Origin: Myrica gale
Taxonomy: Eukaryota; Streptophyta; Magnoliopsida; Fagales; Myricaceae
Direction of reading: 5' to 3'
DNA: 64,000 nt
Assembly: GCA_963930655.1 (NCBI GenBank)
Contig: OZ005608.1
Coordinates: forward strand, 15,934,001-15,998,000
The notes beneath the pieces were generated by a model. That model was given only the letters and a program-made list of their open reading frames with translations, was not told where the DNA came from and made no database searches. Below are positions 33,534 through 45,548 of the stretch, in pieces. Position numbers and translations under genes: made by a program. How positions within the stretch are numbered: position 1 is the first letter of the stretch; every line of letters begins with the position of its first letter.

Positions 33534-35446
33534 CTAGAAATGAAGTAAGGCATTCGGACCGGGCCACTGCCTAAACAAAGACTTATTTTTTGGCTTTTCC
33601 TCACGCGGTCCGCCACGAAGGGTGGGTTGTAGCCACCTAGACAGGGAATATAATCGTCCACGTGGAAAATCATTCCTCTGTATCCGATATGGCGTGTCAA
33701 CCATGTGAGTCCTAGTTTCAGGATTAAGGCAACTCAAGAGGGGGGTGAATTGGTTTTCTAAAATTTTCGTTATTGACCCTCAAAGTTGTGTTTGCAAGTA
33801 AGTACTACTTTAGCACAAGTATATAATATGCGGAACTGTAAATAAGTGCTAAAGTAAGGAGAAGGGTAAGAGAAGCAAACATAGTATTTTTAGGTGGTTC
33901 GGCAAACCCGCCTGCATCCACCCCTCAAGCTCCTTCACCGAGCCTTGAGGTTTTCCACTATTCTCCAATAGATTTACACACTAGCTTCTGGGTGCTAGTG
34001 AACCGTACAAGTGTTTACCCGAGATCAACACTCAAACCCACCCAAGTGGTTTTTCTGGCTCACCACTCACAACCTCACCACGCTTGAGATATACACTCTC
34101 AAAGTTTCTTCTTTAGTGAACAAGCTCACTAAAGGAAACACCTCTATTGGATAGGTAGATGGAAGAACAAAAACTCTCTTGATAGAGTAGATATGAAAAT
34201 GAAGGCTCTATCTCTTTATTCACACAAAGACAAGGATATGAAAGTGTGTTTTGTGTGAATGTATGAGAAATATAGAATAGGAAGATTTAGAATATTTCTC
34301 AAGTGGTAGAAATGATATTTGGTCGTTGGGTTATCATTTTAGACAAAATGAAGGTGTATTTATAGGCCACATATGAAAACTAACCGTTTATAGTCGTTGG
34401 GAGTTTTTGTTAAAACGAGTCGGTCGACCGCTTCAAGTTACCGTTACTCCAACGGTCATATTGTCAGAAGTTCAACGTCTCTTTTGTCAAAACCAACCGG
34501 TCGACCGCTACACGAGGCGGTCGATTTACCGGTCGACCTCTTCAACTTAAGCATGATCCGGTTCTTTTTAAAAACAAAGTTTTTGACCACTTTTAAACAC
34601 CCAATTTTGAAGACTTACTTCCCATAAGTATATGAAAGGCGTGTGAGTTTGTTTGGGGTGTTTTGAAACCTATAAAAACATTTTAATCTTTCAAACAAAT
34701 CTTAAAACGGTTTATGCACATTTTGAAAGATATGCAAGTGCGTGATTCAAATCCTTGTCAAATATGAAATAAAGAGTTACAAGGATTATACCCTAAGGTC
34801 TTGAATGTTCACTTTAAGCTCCTTACATCTTCTTGTTCTTCTTTCTTCAAGTCTTGGCTCTTTTCGTCAAGTTGTCTTTGTCTTTGAAGATGTCCATTTT
34901 GTAAACTCATCCATTTATTGAAATCATCAAAATCTCGATTGTGCACAAAAGCCAACAAACCAGGCTTCTACTTTCCTCGTCAGCATTCTCATTCCTTTTC
35001 TTCCAAGTTGCATTCTAAAACTCCAGATCATTTTCTGAGCTTTGCTGACGGAACAACTCCTCTATTGTGGCATGGCAGAGGATTTCTAGGAAGTTATGGG
35101 CTAACTTATGCACTTCTAAAGCAGCTCTCCTTAGTTTGTTGATAACCTCGAGAGTAGCTCCTCCTTCACCGAGTCGTCGAGCTGCTTCCATGAAAACCTC
35201 ATGAGGGTTTTCCATCTCGCGGCTGCGTCTTCTGGTCAAGTACCAGATGTGGGTCGGCTACCAAGGGATTGAATAATCTTCAAGATTCATCCTTTTGTAG
35301 GATAAATCATTCGAAACTGCATGGTAGAATTCTTTGGATACCAGTTTGAACCTTTTCCAGTCCTCAACATCTTACTTCGTTGTGTAGCCAGCAATAATGT
35401 TGAGAACGTCATAAGGAAGGTAAGGAAGTATATTGGTTTCACCCAT
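33534..35446 (-). pseudogene. F-box family pseudogene 2, split by a SIRE-like solo LTR
   Basis: From ATG 35446 the frame reads LPYLPYDVLNIIAGYTTK, stop, DVEDWKRFKLVSKEFYHAV, an F-box. Then comes MENPHEVFMEAARRLGEGG followed by VINKLRRAALEVHKLAHNF, the repeat region expected after the F-box in At2g35280-like proteins. Three in-frame stops occur (after TTK, after SIPW and after NDLEF) but no frameshift. Removing the LTR 33704-34957 and one AACCA rejoins the frame (SLV to DTPY), which runs to TAG 33534. It lies in tandem with pseudogene 1, so the pair arose by local duplication. Confidence 0.65.
33704..34957 (-). mobile_element. Copia (SIRE-like) solo LTR, 1,254 bp
   Basis: On the minus strand it starts TGTTGGCTTTTGTGCACAAT and ends GACTCACA, flanked by exact AACCA duplications (33699-33703, 34958-34962). 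It has a CGGTCGACCG palindrome cluster at 34420-34540. No internal region remains, so this is a product of LTR-LTR recombination. Confidence 0.92.
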
Positions 35447-36316
35447 TTTTGCTGGAGTTTCTTTTTGTTCTTTTCTGCAATCCTTGGACGCATGTTTGTC
35501 CTTTTATAAGCATTGTTGCTGACGTGTTCATCTAATCATGGCCTTCATAGGTGCATATGGGGCATCGATGTAGCTTTATTTTTTAATTTATTTTGACATG
35601 TTCTCGAATTTCACTTGAGAAAACGCCTCATTTACCTCCCATGATGATGAATATTTTGGTAAATGGTATTGTTCGCCTACTTTCTTGCAAAAATCCCTTT
35701 GATTCATGCGATCGTGGTTTGGTGGGTGTCGCTTCGGGATTTTCAGAAAATCTTTGACTTGTCGCCTTTTGTATCTGGATATCATATCATTCTTCAATTA
35801 ACCGTGCTGTTGATGTTGTCATTCCTTGCGACTGTTCAACTGCAGGTTTAATTGACATCATTTCAAAACTGAGTTAGATCTTATGCCTAAGTTAGATCTC
35901 AAGAAGAGTTGAGTATTAGAAGAGCAATTTAGCTAAAGAAAATATAAAGAGAGTACTTGCCTATTTATATGTTGGGGGGATTAGAGTTCTAAGAGGAGTC
36001 ATATAATGTGGGCTTTAGGATTCCTTGAATAGTCTAGTGAGAAAGCATGGAGGGACAAATTCTCTTGCATGCGGGTCGGGGGCCTTGGGTGCCCAAGGGC
36101 TTGGGTGGGACTACAGTTGGACCGGTGTACATCTGATGGGTTGGACCGGTCCTATTATGGCCCATCACTAGTCCCTCCCCTTAAACAGACATGGACCAAT
36201 AGGGGGTTTGTCATACCAATTGTTGTTAGGCCAATTGGGCGGCCCTAATGGATTGTATTATGGCCTATCAAAAATATAAAGACCTTTGGTGCTGTCGAAC
36301 TAGACCAACCATCTAG
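35447..36316. other. 5' flank of F-box pseudogene 2
   Basis: Short frames on both strands (for example 35588-35797) match no family I know. No transposon end was seen. Confidence 0.4.
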
Positions 36317-36535
36317 TATGGAGGTGCCTTTGGCACACTGGAGTCAGACCAGTTTGCTGGTGTAGAGGCGCCCTTGGCACAGTGGTTGAGACCACTTTGT
36401 TGGTGTATGGGTGCCCTTGACACAACGGTTAAGACCGCTTTGCTGGTGTAGAGGTGCCCTTGGCACAACGGTAGAGACCGCTTTGTCGGTGTAGTAGTGC
36501 CCTTGGCACAGCGGTTGAGACCGCTTTATGTGAAC
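36317..36535. repeat. Minisatellite, about 43-bp unit, five copies
   Basis: Units of the form ggtgcccttggcacaacgg...gaccgctttgctggtgtaga repeat five times with substitutions. The open frame across it on the minus strand is a consequence of the repeat. Confidence 0.9.
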
Positions 36536-37399
36536 TTGGAGGGGACGAAGGAGGCTTGACCTGCGGGATAGGGCACGCACTTCAACAAAACAAACTTTGG
36601 ATGACAAAAAAATTTGTCACCCAAAGTGCCCAGTTCATCAGCTATGGTTTTGGGTGAGAAAACCGGTTTGTCGCTTAAAGCCCGTCAGCTAAGGTTTTAG
36701 GTGACGATTTTGGTGTTCTGTCGCTCGAAATTGAAAACCATTCGGACGATTTTGAGCCATACTAACGAAATTGAAAATCTTCATGCCTAGTACAGTCTAT
36801 CTATTTGCATGAGTTGTGTGAACGTACTCTCTATTCGTTCGGATAGCTGATGCGAACGGTTTGTCTAACGTGACGAAATGAATTTTGTCATCTACAAACC
36901 ATGCGCATGGTTTCATAATAGTATCCGAACGGTATGGAGAGTACATCTGGACTCTTCCATAAAGTCGTCTGCACTGTTGTTTCATTTATGACGAAAAATT
37001 ATGTGTCATCTACAAACTTCGTTCGAACCAGTACGTATAAAAGTTCAGACGCTTGTTACATTGAAAACATTCGAACGTGTTAGTGGATCGTGCGCACAGT
37101 TTCTTATTTAAAGACTGTGTGGACGTGAGAACAACCGTTTGGACGGACTAATTTAAAGCAAAGTGTGAAGACGGATAGTTATGCGTGCACGTTATCTATG
37201 AAAAATAATCGTGCGAACGACATTTTTTACCGTTCGAACGGTTTTCTATATATTTGAATTAATTTAATTAAAATTTTAAAAATAATTTAGAAATAATATA
37301 AATAGAAAGATATTCACTGCTCATAATATAATAAAATAACTACAAATATGCGAACTTTATTAAAAGTAAATAAAATACATAATCGATAAGTACTGACAA

Positions 37400-38870
37400 A
37401 TTAGTAAAAATACATAAATCTAACCAAATTTTTGTTTGGGTGTCGAACGAGATTGTATCAGTCTGATCTGCTCCATCAGCTGCTCACGCATTTGCTCCGT
37501 CGTTAGTTGCATCCTTCGTTCTTGTTGTTCCACTAGATTCCTTTGCTGCTCCTGCATCATCTTCTAGTGCCCTTCGTCTTTTTTCCAGTTGATGCTCTGC
37601 CATCATCTTCATCATTGTTTGCTCCATATCTGACAGCTTGACCAGAAGCGCTTCATTTTCCATCTATCTAGGTCTGATATCCTCAATCTATAATTTGGCC
37701 TCCTCCAATCTCCAAGACAAATCAACAAACGATGCAGATGAAGATGATCTAACAACTCGTACTGAACGGCCTAAACCTCGCACGTAACCCGCTTTCATCC
37801 CAAACATCTCAGTGAAGATGTCCACTTCGGTGTATGACATTCCCTCTAACTCGTGCTGCAACTGTAACGCCTCCATTTTTTCCAACAAATTAGAAAAAAA
37901 AAGATAAAACTAGTACATATGAAACATAAACGCATACGAATGCATAGTTAAATTTAACGTTACAACTTACAAATTTTTCTCGTGCATCTTCTGAACTCCA
38001 CATGTCATCCTTATTAGCATGCGTCTATTTATAAAGCAACGAGGAATGACTAATTTCATCAGATTTCTGGATTTTTCTGTACACCAAAACAAATATATAA
38101 CATGCATATTAAAATACCTAAGTCATTTATTTAAATAATAAATAATATAAATATAAATTTATTACTTACTAACCACGCTCTAACGCGTTGGTAAAACCTC
38201 GCTCCCGACGTGTGTACAATCTTCAGCTTAGCTCTATTCTTCTTGTAGATTTTACTCCTCATCTGCATTGTACATTTACAATTGTTGCAACAATTAAGTA
38301 AATAGCTAAAACAAATGTGCAGAACGGAATAAAAATGCTTAACCTGAAATTTCTCGCTCGCGAATAATCACAAACACAAGTTCATTCTTCCTTTTTCATA
38401 TTGGGATACGGGTGCTCTAATGCCTCCTCTTTGGAATTAAACACCGAGTAATGCTGGAACATTCTATTTCTATGCGTCTTGTACATTGTGTTCATCGTAA
38501 ACATATCACTGATGCGATCCTCGCTCGATCATAATCTAGTTGAAAGTCATCCTTAACATATATAACAATTAGAAACGCAAAAAAGTTTCAACAATTAAAA
38601 TTTAATAAATTATATTTGCCAACACTCAGTTCATCACATACGATTTAACCTCATCGGGGGCCTCCTTCCACTTACTCATCTCAAATGGGACATGTTGTCG
38701 AACGAGCGCACCAATATGACTCGAGAGCATTGAGGACGCCTTGTCATCACCACCCGTACGTCCATCAGGAATATGGACGGTCAGCTTTCCTCCTGTGCGA
38801 GTCTTGAGTAAGGAAATCCTGCGAACTACCTCGAATGTGTATGATTCCGGACGTCTCTACAAATGAAGAA
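37400..38870 (-). pseudogene. CACTA second gene, Transposase_24 (plant En/Spm) remnant
   Basis: Exon-like blocks in minus-strand order: RPESYTFEVVRR and LTVHIPDGRTGGDDKASSML, LVRQHVPFEMSKWKEAPDEV (38860-38630), then KTHRNRMFQHYSVFNSKEEA (about 38500-38390), SKIYKKNRAKLKIVHTSGAR (38260-38180) and EMFGMKAGYVRGLGRSV (37888-37688). These are the conserved blocks of the plant Transposase_24 family that accompanies TNP2 in CACTA elements. Stops and frame changes between blocks indicate introns or decay, and I could not fix splice sites. Confidence 0.75.
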
Positions 38871-39363
38871 AATTAAAAGTAATTATACGCATAGAAATTT
38901 AAAAGTAATTATATTTAATAAAGATTGACGGGGTAAGATACTTACACGCACAACTACTCTGGGTGCCTACTGGACTTGTTGTGGTAAGGGATGGTAATTC
39001 ATTCATATCCCTAAGCGAAGGACCCGACACTGTTAGTGTACCGGACTACTTTCAGCTCAAACTAATGAGTCGCATCGAAGACGTTTCCCTCCCGCTGGCA
39101 TGAGGTCGTCCTATGACCAAATAAATAAATATTAGAGAAAAAAACACAATTAATTATGTTACTCAAAATGAATAAAAAATAAAACGCAAATTTAATTCAA
39201 ACGATAAAATTACTTTAGTCCTCGGAGTCATATTCTTCAGAATCACTACAATCTTCACTGAACGATTCTGAGGAATCATCGCTTCCTTCTACTTCACGTT
39301 GTTGTGGACCACTCTCATCGGTTACTGGCACATAAGCCTCAACGTCATTTCTAGTCAACGAGA

Positions 39364-40318
39364 TCATGTCAAATGAGCTAAAGTCCACAAAAAGCTCAAT
39401 AGACTCACTCTCCTAGTATCCTTCTCCATCTTCATTAGCTTCCTCCTCAATAGGTGGAATATCATACATGTTTCTAGGGGTAATCTTTTGAACAAACTTA
39501 TAGTGGCCGCCCTTTCATCATTGATATAAAACACTTGGTTCCCCTGAGAAGCTAGCACGAACGGGTCACCTTTGTACCACTTTCGGGATGTGTTAATACT
39601 AACAAACCGACCACTTTTATCAAGACCAAAATTTTGAGTACTCAAGTCAAACCAATCACATTTTAGTAAATAAACTAAACTCCTCCGCAAATAACGCAAC
39701 GCGTAAATATTCACGACCTGACCGTAAAAATCAACATCTTCCCCAACATGGTCCCCTGGAACAACCACACCACTATTATGAGTGTTACGAAAATGTTCAC
39801 GAAAGACCGTGTGAAACCTAACTCCATTCAGTACACACCAAGAGTAACAAAGTATCCGCTGATCCGGACCGGATGCTAATGCATACAAACCCGTCTCCAG
39901 ACCCATAATGGACTATTTCAAGACCCGATATATTTTCACCCGCGTTCTCATCAACCCCTGCTCCCGCCTCAAAATCTTCTAACATGTCTCTCATATCATC
40001 ATTTATGTTTCCCTCAGAGTCCTCGCTGCCCGGTTTAAGTTCTAAATTCGCCACCCGGTTAGGAATTCTGAAATTGACTCTCCGTGAAATACCCAATGAG
40101 TGTAACTCTGGTCAAACCCAATTATGAATAAATGACCCCCCATCTCGTCCACACGTTAGAACAACACATTCTTACATCTCTTACATGAACATCTTATCAG
40201 ACCCTCACTATCTACATAACTACGGGCAACACTCAAAAAATCCAGAACACCATCATCATACTTCGTACTTTAGAGTCTATCAACCTCATAAATCCAGCTC
40301 TTATCCACATTGTTCCTT
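39364..40318 (-). pseudogene. TNP2-type transposase remnant lacking its catalytic domain
   Basis: The N-terminal piece (about 40318-40075) has DKSWIYEVDRL, LIRCSCKRCKN and YTHWVFHGES, the transposase-associated domain, with two in-frame stops. After a short acidic linker the frame 39906-39364 has VVNIYALRYLRRSLVYLLKC, DWFDLS and INTSRKWYKGDPFVLASQ followed by QVFYIND, the DUF4216 domain at the TNP2 C-terminus. The large central Tnp2 catalytic domain, several hundred residues in intact proteins, is absent between them. The copy cannot encode active transposase. Confidence 0.85.
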
Positions 40319-42049
40319 CAAAGACGAAAATATAAAAAAATAATGCAAACAAAGATGATATTCATACTCAACTCTAATTTCTTCGACTGATAGGTCCTAT
40401 CTCATTCAAATTTACAATATCACATACTGTATGTAATTGACCCGACCATTGTGATCGATGCTTTAGAAATTTCGACAGCATTTCTCCACATTCCCCAGAT
40501 ACACGCCTACAACATTGAGCCTAAACACCTACCAATTAAGGCACGTGTGTAAGCTCAATGTTGAATGTGTATCCGAATGATAAAAGGAGATTTGCTCGAA
40601 ATTTATAAACACATCTGTCACAATAGCAAATACAATTACGCACATTACACATATTGTAAACTCAAAATGTACATAACGTGGACAATTCAAGAATTACATC
40701 CAGTTCGTTATCCGAACTTCGTGTAATTCCTAAACGGAGTTTAATGCTACTAAATGAATACATGACAAAACAATAAAAATTGTTCGGACGTAACAAAACT
40801 GTCTGAACCATACATATACTCTTTCAGAAGTTTCGCTAAGCTTCCGAACGAAAAATAGAGTCTGGACAGTACATCAACCGTCCGGACTGCGATTGTAGAA
40901 CAAGACAGTTATTCGACGCAAAGACTCTATTTTCACCCAAAAATCTTGTCAAAATCAACCGAAATCACAAACACTTCAATATAAACACATCACAACCAAC
41001 CCTAAACTCCATTACTATAATTTAAACCCTAAAATTTCAAAAAATACATGTTTTCATATATTAAAATACTTGATTTTCATCCTAAAATAATTCAATTTAA
41101 AACCCACTAACCTCAAATGCAATCCAATATCAAATTCTAAAAGAGTTACTCCTTTCATACCCTATTCAATGAGATTGGATGCCCAAAATCATCTCTCCGC
41201 TTCTCCTCGCGCTCAAATCTCTCGTTTTCTAAATTTTTCTGTTTTTCCTCCACTGTCTGCGATTCTGCCACTTTCATATGATTAAATACCGTTCGGACAC
41301 ATAAAAGGAAGTTCGGATGCATAGATGTATTAGTTTTCAAGGGAATTGATGCCGCCAAAATTTCATAACCGTCCTAACTACGATGTAACCGTTTGAACTC
41401 CATCTTACAGTTCAACACACCATTTTAGTAATTCTCAAACGACAGCATATACTCATTAACATAGACGTTCGGACAGTAAAACACCATCCCAACACTACCT
41501 TACATCACACGACTCCGTTTCGAAAATACCAAGACGATATAAAAATCTCGTGCTCACGGTTGTTTGAATTTCATGCGTCCCGTCCATATAAAATCGTGTT
41601 CGGATGGTTTATTTTATATAATACGACACTGTTCGAGCTTACATTAAAATTTTCGGACAGAGACACTAACGTCCGAACGGTTTTTGACGATTTTGATTTT
41701 TTTTTTCATTTTTAAAGCTTATACAATTAAATTTATTAGCAAGTTTTAAATAACCAAAGTTAGTTAATAATATAAATAATCTTAAGTGTATTAATTTCTA
41801 ATATCAATATTTTTTTGAATGAGTGTACCGAAATTAGAAACGTAACATTAATTAACATATCATACTAAGTTATAATAAATACAAATAACATAACTGAAAT
41901 GACATAAATATATCAAGTATCGTCAAAACATAATATGAACAAAAATATCAAATAAAACCAATACATGTCCACAAAACATAATATAAAACTAAATGTCCTC
42001 AAAACATAATAAAAAAATAAACGTTATAATAAAAGTAAATAAATGTAAA

Positions 42050-43130
42050 CTACGGTTCATCATCATCATCATCCGTGAGTTTTAGAACGTGACGAACTTG
42101 ACAAAGGTGCTCCTCTATCAGCACGACCCACTCAGTCAGGGGAAAGAGCTCTGCACTAGTTGCCACGCCTTTCAGGACCTCCTTAAGCACAGCGAACTCC
42201 TTCCACCCAACGTCCATGTCCGCGAATTTCTGCTCCAAAGTCGTCAGATGACGACTAATATCACTGACCATGAAAGGGGTGGGCTACAAAAAAAATTGCA
42301 TCCGCTAAGTCAATTCCGTCATCATACCGTCCATCCAAATTGGATGTTGTGCCCCAAGTTCCTAGTTCGAGCTCTGTCCAGGATTCTGCCCCTCCATTGC
42401 CTCTTCAGGCTGCTACTATCGTTTAACTCTAGCAACCGAGCGGCTTACAGCGCTCGGCGTGTCTGGGCCATTGATTTAGAGTGCAAGGTCTTGTTGATCG
42501 ACCCAAGTGGAAGCGCCCTCGACATGTCACCACCCTCGGGTACCATCATGGCGTGCAAGAACTGGGTCAGAAGAATCTCAAGCGGCAATGAAATCGTAGC
42601 ATCAGTCTTCAAGGCCTCTGCACAAATGGACTGGTAGATGTATGATGTTATATCAACAGGTAGCCCCCGTACAACTACCAGGTACAGGAACACGGCCTCG
42701 GCTATAAGACAGCTATGTGGTGTGCTTCTTCGGGTCGATGGAGGAGTATAGGATCAGGTGCATGATCCACCAAAAAGGAAGCAGTTGCCCGTGTATCATA
42801 TAGCTGCCCTCCAAAATAGTTGTATCCTCTCTCAGCATAGTCTGGAATACCTCGGCCTTAGTAGGCCGGCCCTCCTCGCTCTTTGGCAGGTTTGGGAACG
42901 CTGCCAAATCTTTCTCGTACTCCAAGAAATTCGTCATCTCGTCGGGTGAGAATATGATCAGAACATTACAGACAGTGACCTAAATACTAGGCTCCTTGAG
43001 GTCCCTCGCATGTAATATAGCGCAATAAAACTCTCACATCATATTCTTTGATGTATAGTCGGTCCTGTGGATCAACGGAAGCGAACCTAACCACTCCACC
43101 ACCTTCAGAAGCGTCCTACCCTCAAACGTG
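42050..43130 (-). pseudogene. Plant transposon protein-like ORF carried in the CACTA element
   Basis: Minus-strand frames 42937-42713 (FLEYEKDLAAFPNLPKSEEG, then QLLPFWWIMHLILYSSIDPK), 42693-42445 (LYLVVVRGLPVDITSYIY, LPLEILLTQFLHAMMVPEG) and 42271-42050 (a coiled coil ending DDDDDEP) form one decayed protein. Layout and blocks resemble the 'putative plant transposon protein' domain plus coiled-coil tail also seen at 18742-20084, in a distinct version. Function is unknown. Several stops and frame changes are present. Confidence 0.55.
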
Positions 43131-44613
43131 AGATCGTTAAAAACTGCTAACTTGATGTCTCGCTCGATTGTCGTTAAAATCTGCTAACTTGATGTCCCGC
43201 TCGACAACAATCGAGCGGGAAATAATGATCGTTATATGATGCTCCACCGTTAAAGCTCGAGCGGAGGGTTGCTTGTCAAAAACATGGCAGCTGGTACGTG
43301 AAGGCTTGCTCATTTTTTCAGAATTTGCACAAACAAGCGTTCGCACGGTTAGAAAAGCATTTGAACCCAAATTACATCGTCCAAACACTAATACGATGGT
43401 CCGGACGTATACGTGAATGGTATGAACATTATCAAAACAATCTAAAAAGAGTCCGAACAGCTTTGGGTACCCGTCCGAACCCAAAGCAGATAAAAAAATT
43501 ATATTAAAATATTCGGACTGTATTGAAAAAGAGTCCAAACACAATCAAAACGATAACATAGAACCGTAGGCATACTATCAAGAGTCTAAACGTACAACAG
43601 AGAATTAAACTATATATCTAGCATCCGGACACAATCAAAACGACAACGTATACCAGCGGATGACGTCGGAAAAAGTCTGAACGACCCAAGCAATCGTCCG
43701 GACAACTCAAAAACGCATACGAAAGACTCAATAAAGTGTTCGGAATAAAGTGTCTTGACGCTTTTTGGAGGACGACCAAGTTAACTCAGCCATGGAACAT
43801 CCCTCCACCTCCCCACACGCCCAAAAATACAACCAAAATACAAACTAATACACTTAAAACAAACCTAACACTTATCACAATCAATTTCTATGAAAAATTA
43901 ATAAAACACTCAATGTACTATGCAAAAAATGGAATTGAAATTCTATACGTAAAACTACAAAAAACAAAATTTTTACCATAAAAATCTTGTTAAATGTAAG
44001 CAAAACATACCTGGATGTGATTAGATCCACGAAAGACTGATATTACGTCAAGATTTATGAGGAAAAAACTTGAGTTTTGAGAGATTTTTTAGGAGATATG
44101 GTTCGGTATTTGTGAAAATGCCGAACTGTTTTACTTTTAAAAATCCGTCGCTAGCGTCCGGACTCCAAACATATCGTCTAGACACTTTTCTGCACGTGGC
44201 CCAATCAACATACTTCGTATTAAATGCCAAAATTTAAACCGTTTAAAATTATTCGGCACAATAAACACGTCCGGACGTTTTATCATGCCGTTCAAACGGA
44301 TTTCCTATGAATTGACGCGACGTGGAAGTGCACGTTTGGCAGAATAAACAGCGAATATCATCCGAAGGTCTATAACCCATGCAGGCGGTGACAACCGTTT
44401 TCAACTTTCATATAACGTAAACACATGTACGACATGCGACGGTTACGGGAACGTCCGAACGGTGTCCTAAACCGTTCCAATGCCTACCTCATTTACTCTC
44501 AGTTGTGATATGGGAGTCCGGACGCTCCTCGACATCATTCAAACAGCTAGCAAAATTATTTCACATGTTAAATTTTGCCCTCCAAAACACCAACCCCAAC
44601 ACAAAAAATAATA

Positions 44614-44850
44614 AAAAAAAAATTCTGGATCAATAATTAGTAGATGAAATATGATAAAATGGTAATTAAGGGTGTGAGAAGTGTGAATACTTTATAGTTA
44701 AAAAGTAAAAAAAAAATATTTTCTATTTTTCATTTGAGGAGATAATAAAAGACATCAAATAATAAATGAATGGTACATTATAATAATTTAATGAATACTC
44801 AAAATAAACAAAATTAACAAAGAATAAAAGAAAAGTAAAAACACATATTA
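44614..44850. repeat. Dispersed AT-rich repeat, copy 2 (empty site)
   Basis: Paralogue of 26011-26480/27442-27480 without the Mutator-like insertion. The target ATAATTTAA occurs once, at 44783-44791. Confidence 0.8.
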
Positions 44851-44905
44851 AGTAATGACATATTTCGGTTTTAAAAGGTTTAAATTTGACTCGCTTATTT
44901 TTTTA

Positions 44906-45548
44906 GGGAAAATTATAAATAACATACTAAATTTTAGCGCTTTTTTAAAAAAAACTCACGTGATTTTAAAAAATTTTAAAAAACTCACAGGATTTTAAAA
45001 AATTTTAAAAAACTCACAGGATTTGTCATTTTGATACCGAAACTCACTCGACCTAACGCTGTTACACTTGTTTAACGGAAAATTCATCCCGACCAATTGA
45101 AATGTGACACGTGATAAATATTTTTAAAAATAAAAATATAATTAATTAAATCTAAAATTAATAAAATAATAATAATAAATTTTGTTAAAAAAAGGATCGA
45201 GGACCCCCGATCCTTTCACGATGGAGGGAGAGCCACCTCTGACAGCTGGGGGAGGAGGATTCTCCCCCTCCACCGTAAAAGGATTGGGGACTCCGATCCT
45301 TTTTAAAAAAATAAAATTTATTATAATCTTTTATTAATTTTATATTTAATTAATTTAATTTTTATTTTTAAAAATATTTATGACACATGTCACATTTCAA
45401 TTGCGAAATTCATTAAACAAATGTAACGCCGTTGGGTCGAATGAGTTTAGGTACTAAAATAACAAACCCAGTGAGCTTTTTAAAAATTTTTAAAACTCAG
45501 TGAATTTTTTAAAATGATGCTAAAACCTGTGTTATTTATAACTTTCCT
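44906..45548. mobile_element. Non-autonomous long-TIR element (about 640 bp)
   Basis: The ends ggaaaattataaataacata and gttatttataactttcc are inverted copies. Inverted similarity continues for roughly 270 bp on each side, around a short GC-rich centre (45190-45300) that itself has inverted agg-atc-g-gga blocks. The flanks look like a duplicated T-rich site of about 10-11 bp (ttattttttta / ttgtttttta). This suggests a Mutator-like MITE, distinct in sequence from 26471-27441. No coding sequence. Confidence 0.7.

Larger units (their letters stand above)
36578..44600 (-). mobile_element. Degraded CACTA (En/Spm) DNA transposon, one terminus found
   Basis: The left end, CACTTCAACAAAACAAAC at 36578, resembles the CACTACAA-type terminus with one change. 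Subterminal sequence is full of short cgttcggacg-like motifs (36720-37260, 40780-41700, 43300-44560). Inside, on the minus strand, are a TNP2-type remnant (39364-40318), a Transposase_24 gene remnant (37400-38870) and a third ORF (42050-43130). The right terminus could not be found. 44600 is the approximate limit, just before the unrelated repeat at 44614. Confidence 0.75.

Noticed and set aside
27918..33740. Possible endogenous pararetrovirus, from the Cys-rich peptide and promoter-like spacer
   Set aside because: The frames fit an F-box plus repeat layout in two tandem copies. I saw no reverse transcriptase, coat or movement protein motif.
36344..36607. Protein of repeated QPLCQG units
   Set aside because: It is the translation of the 43-bp minisatellite.
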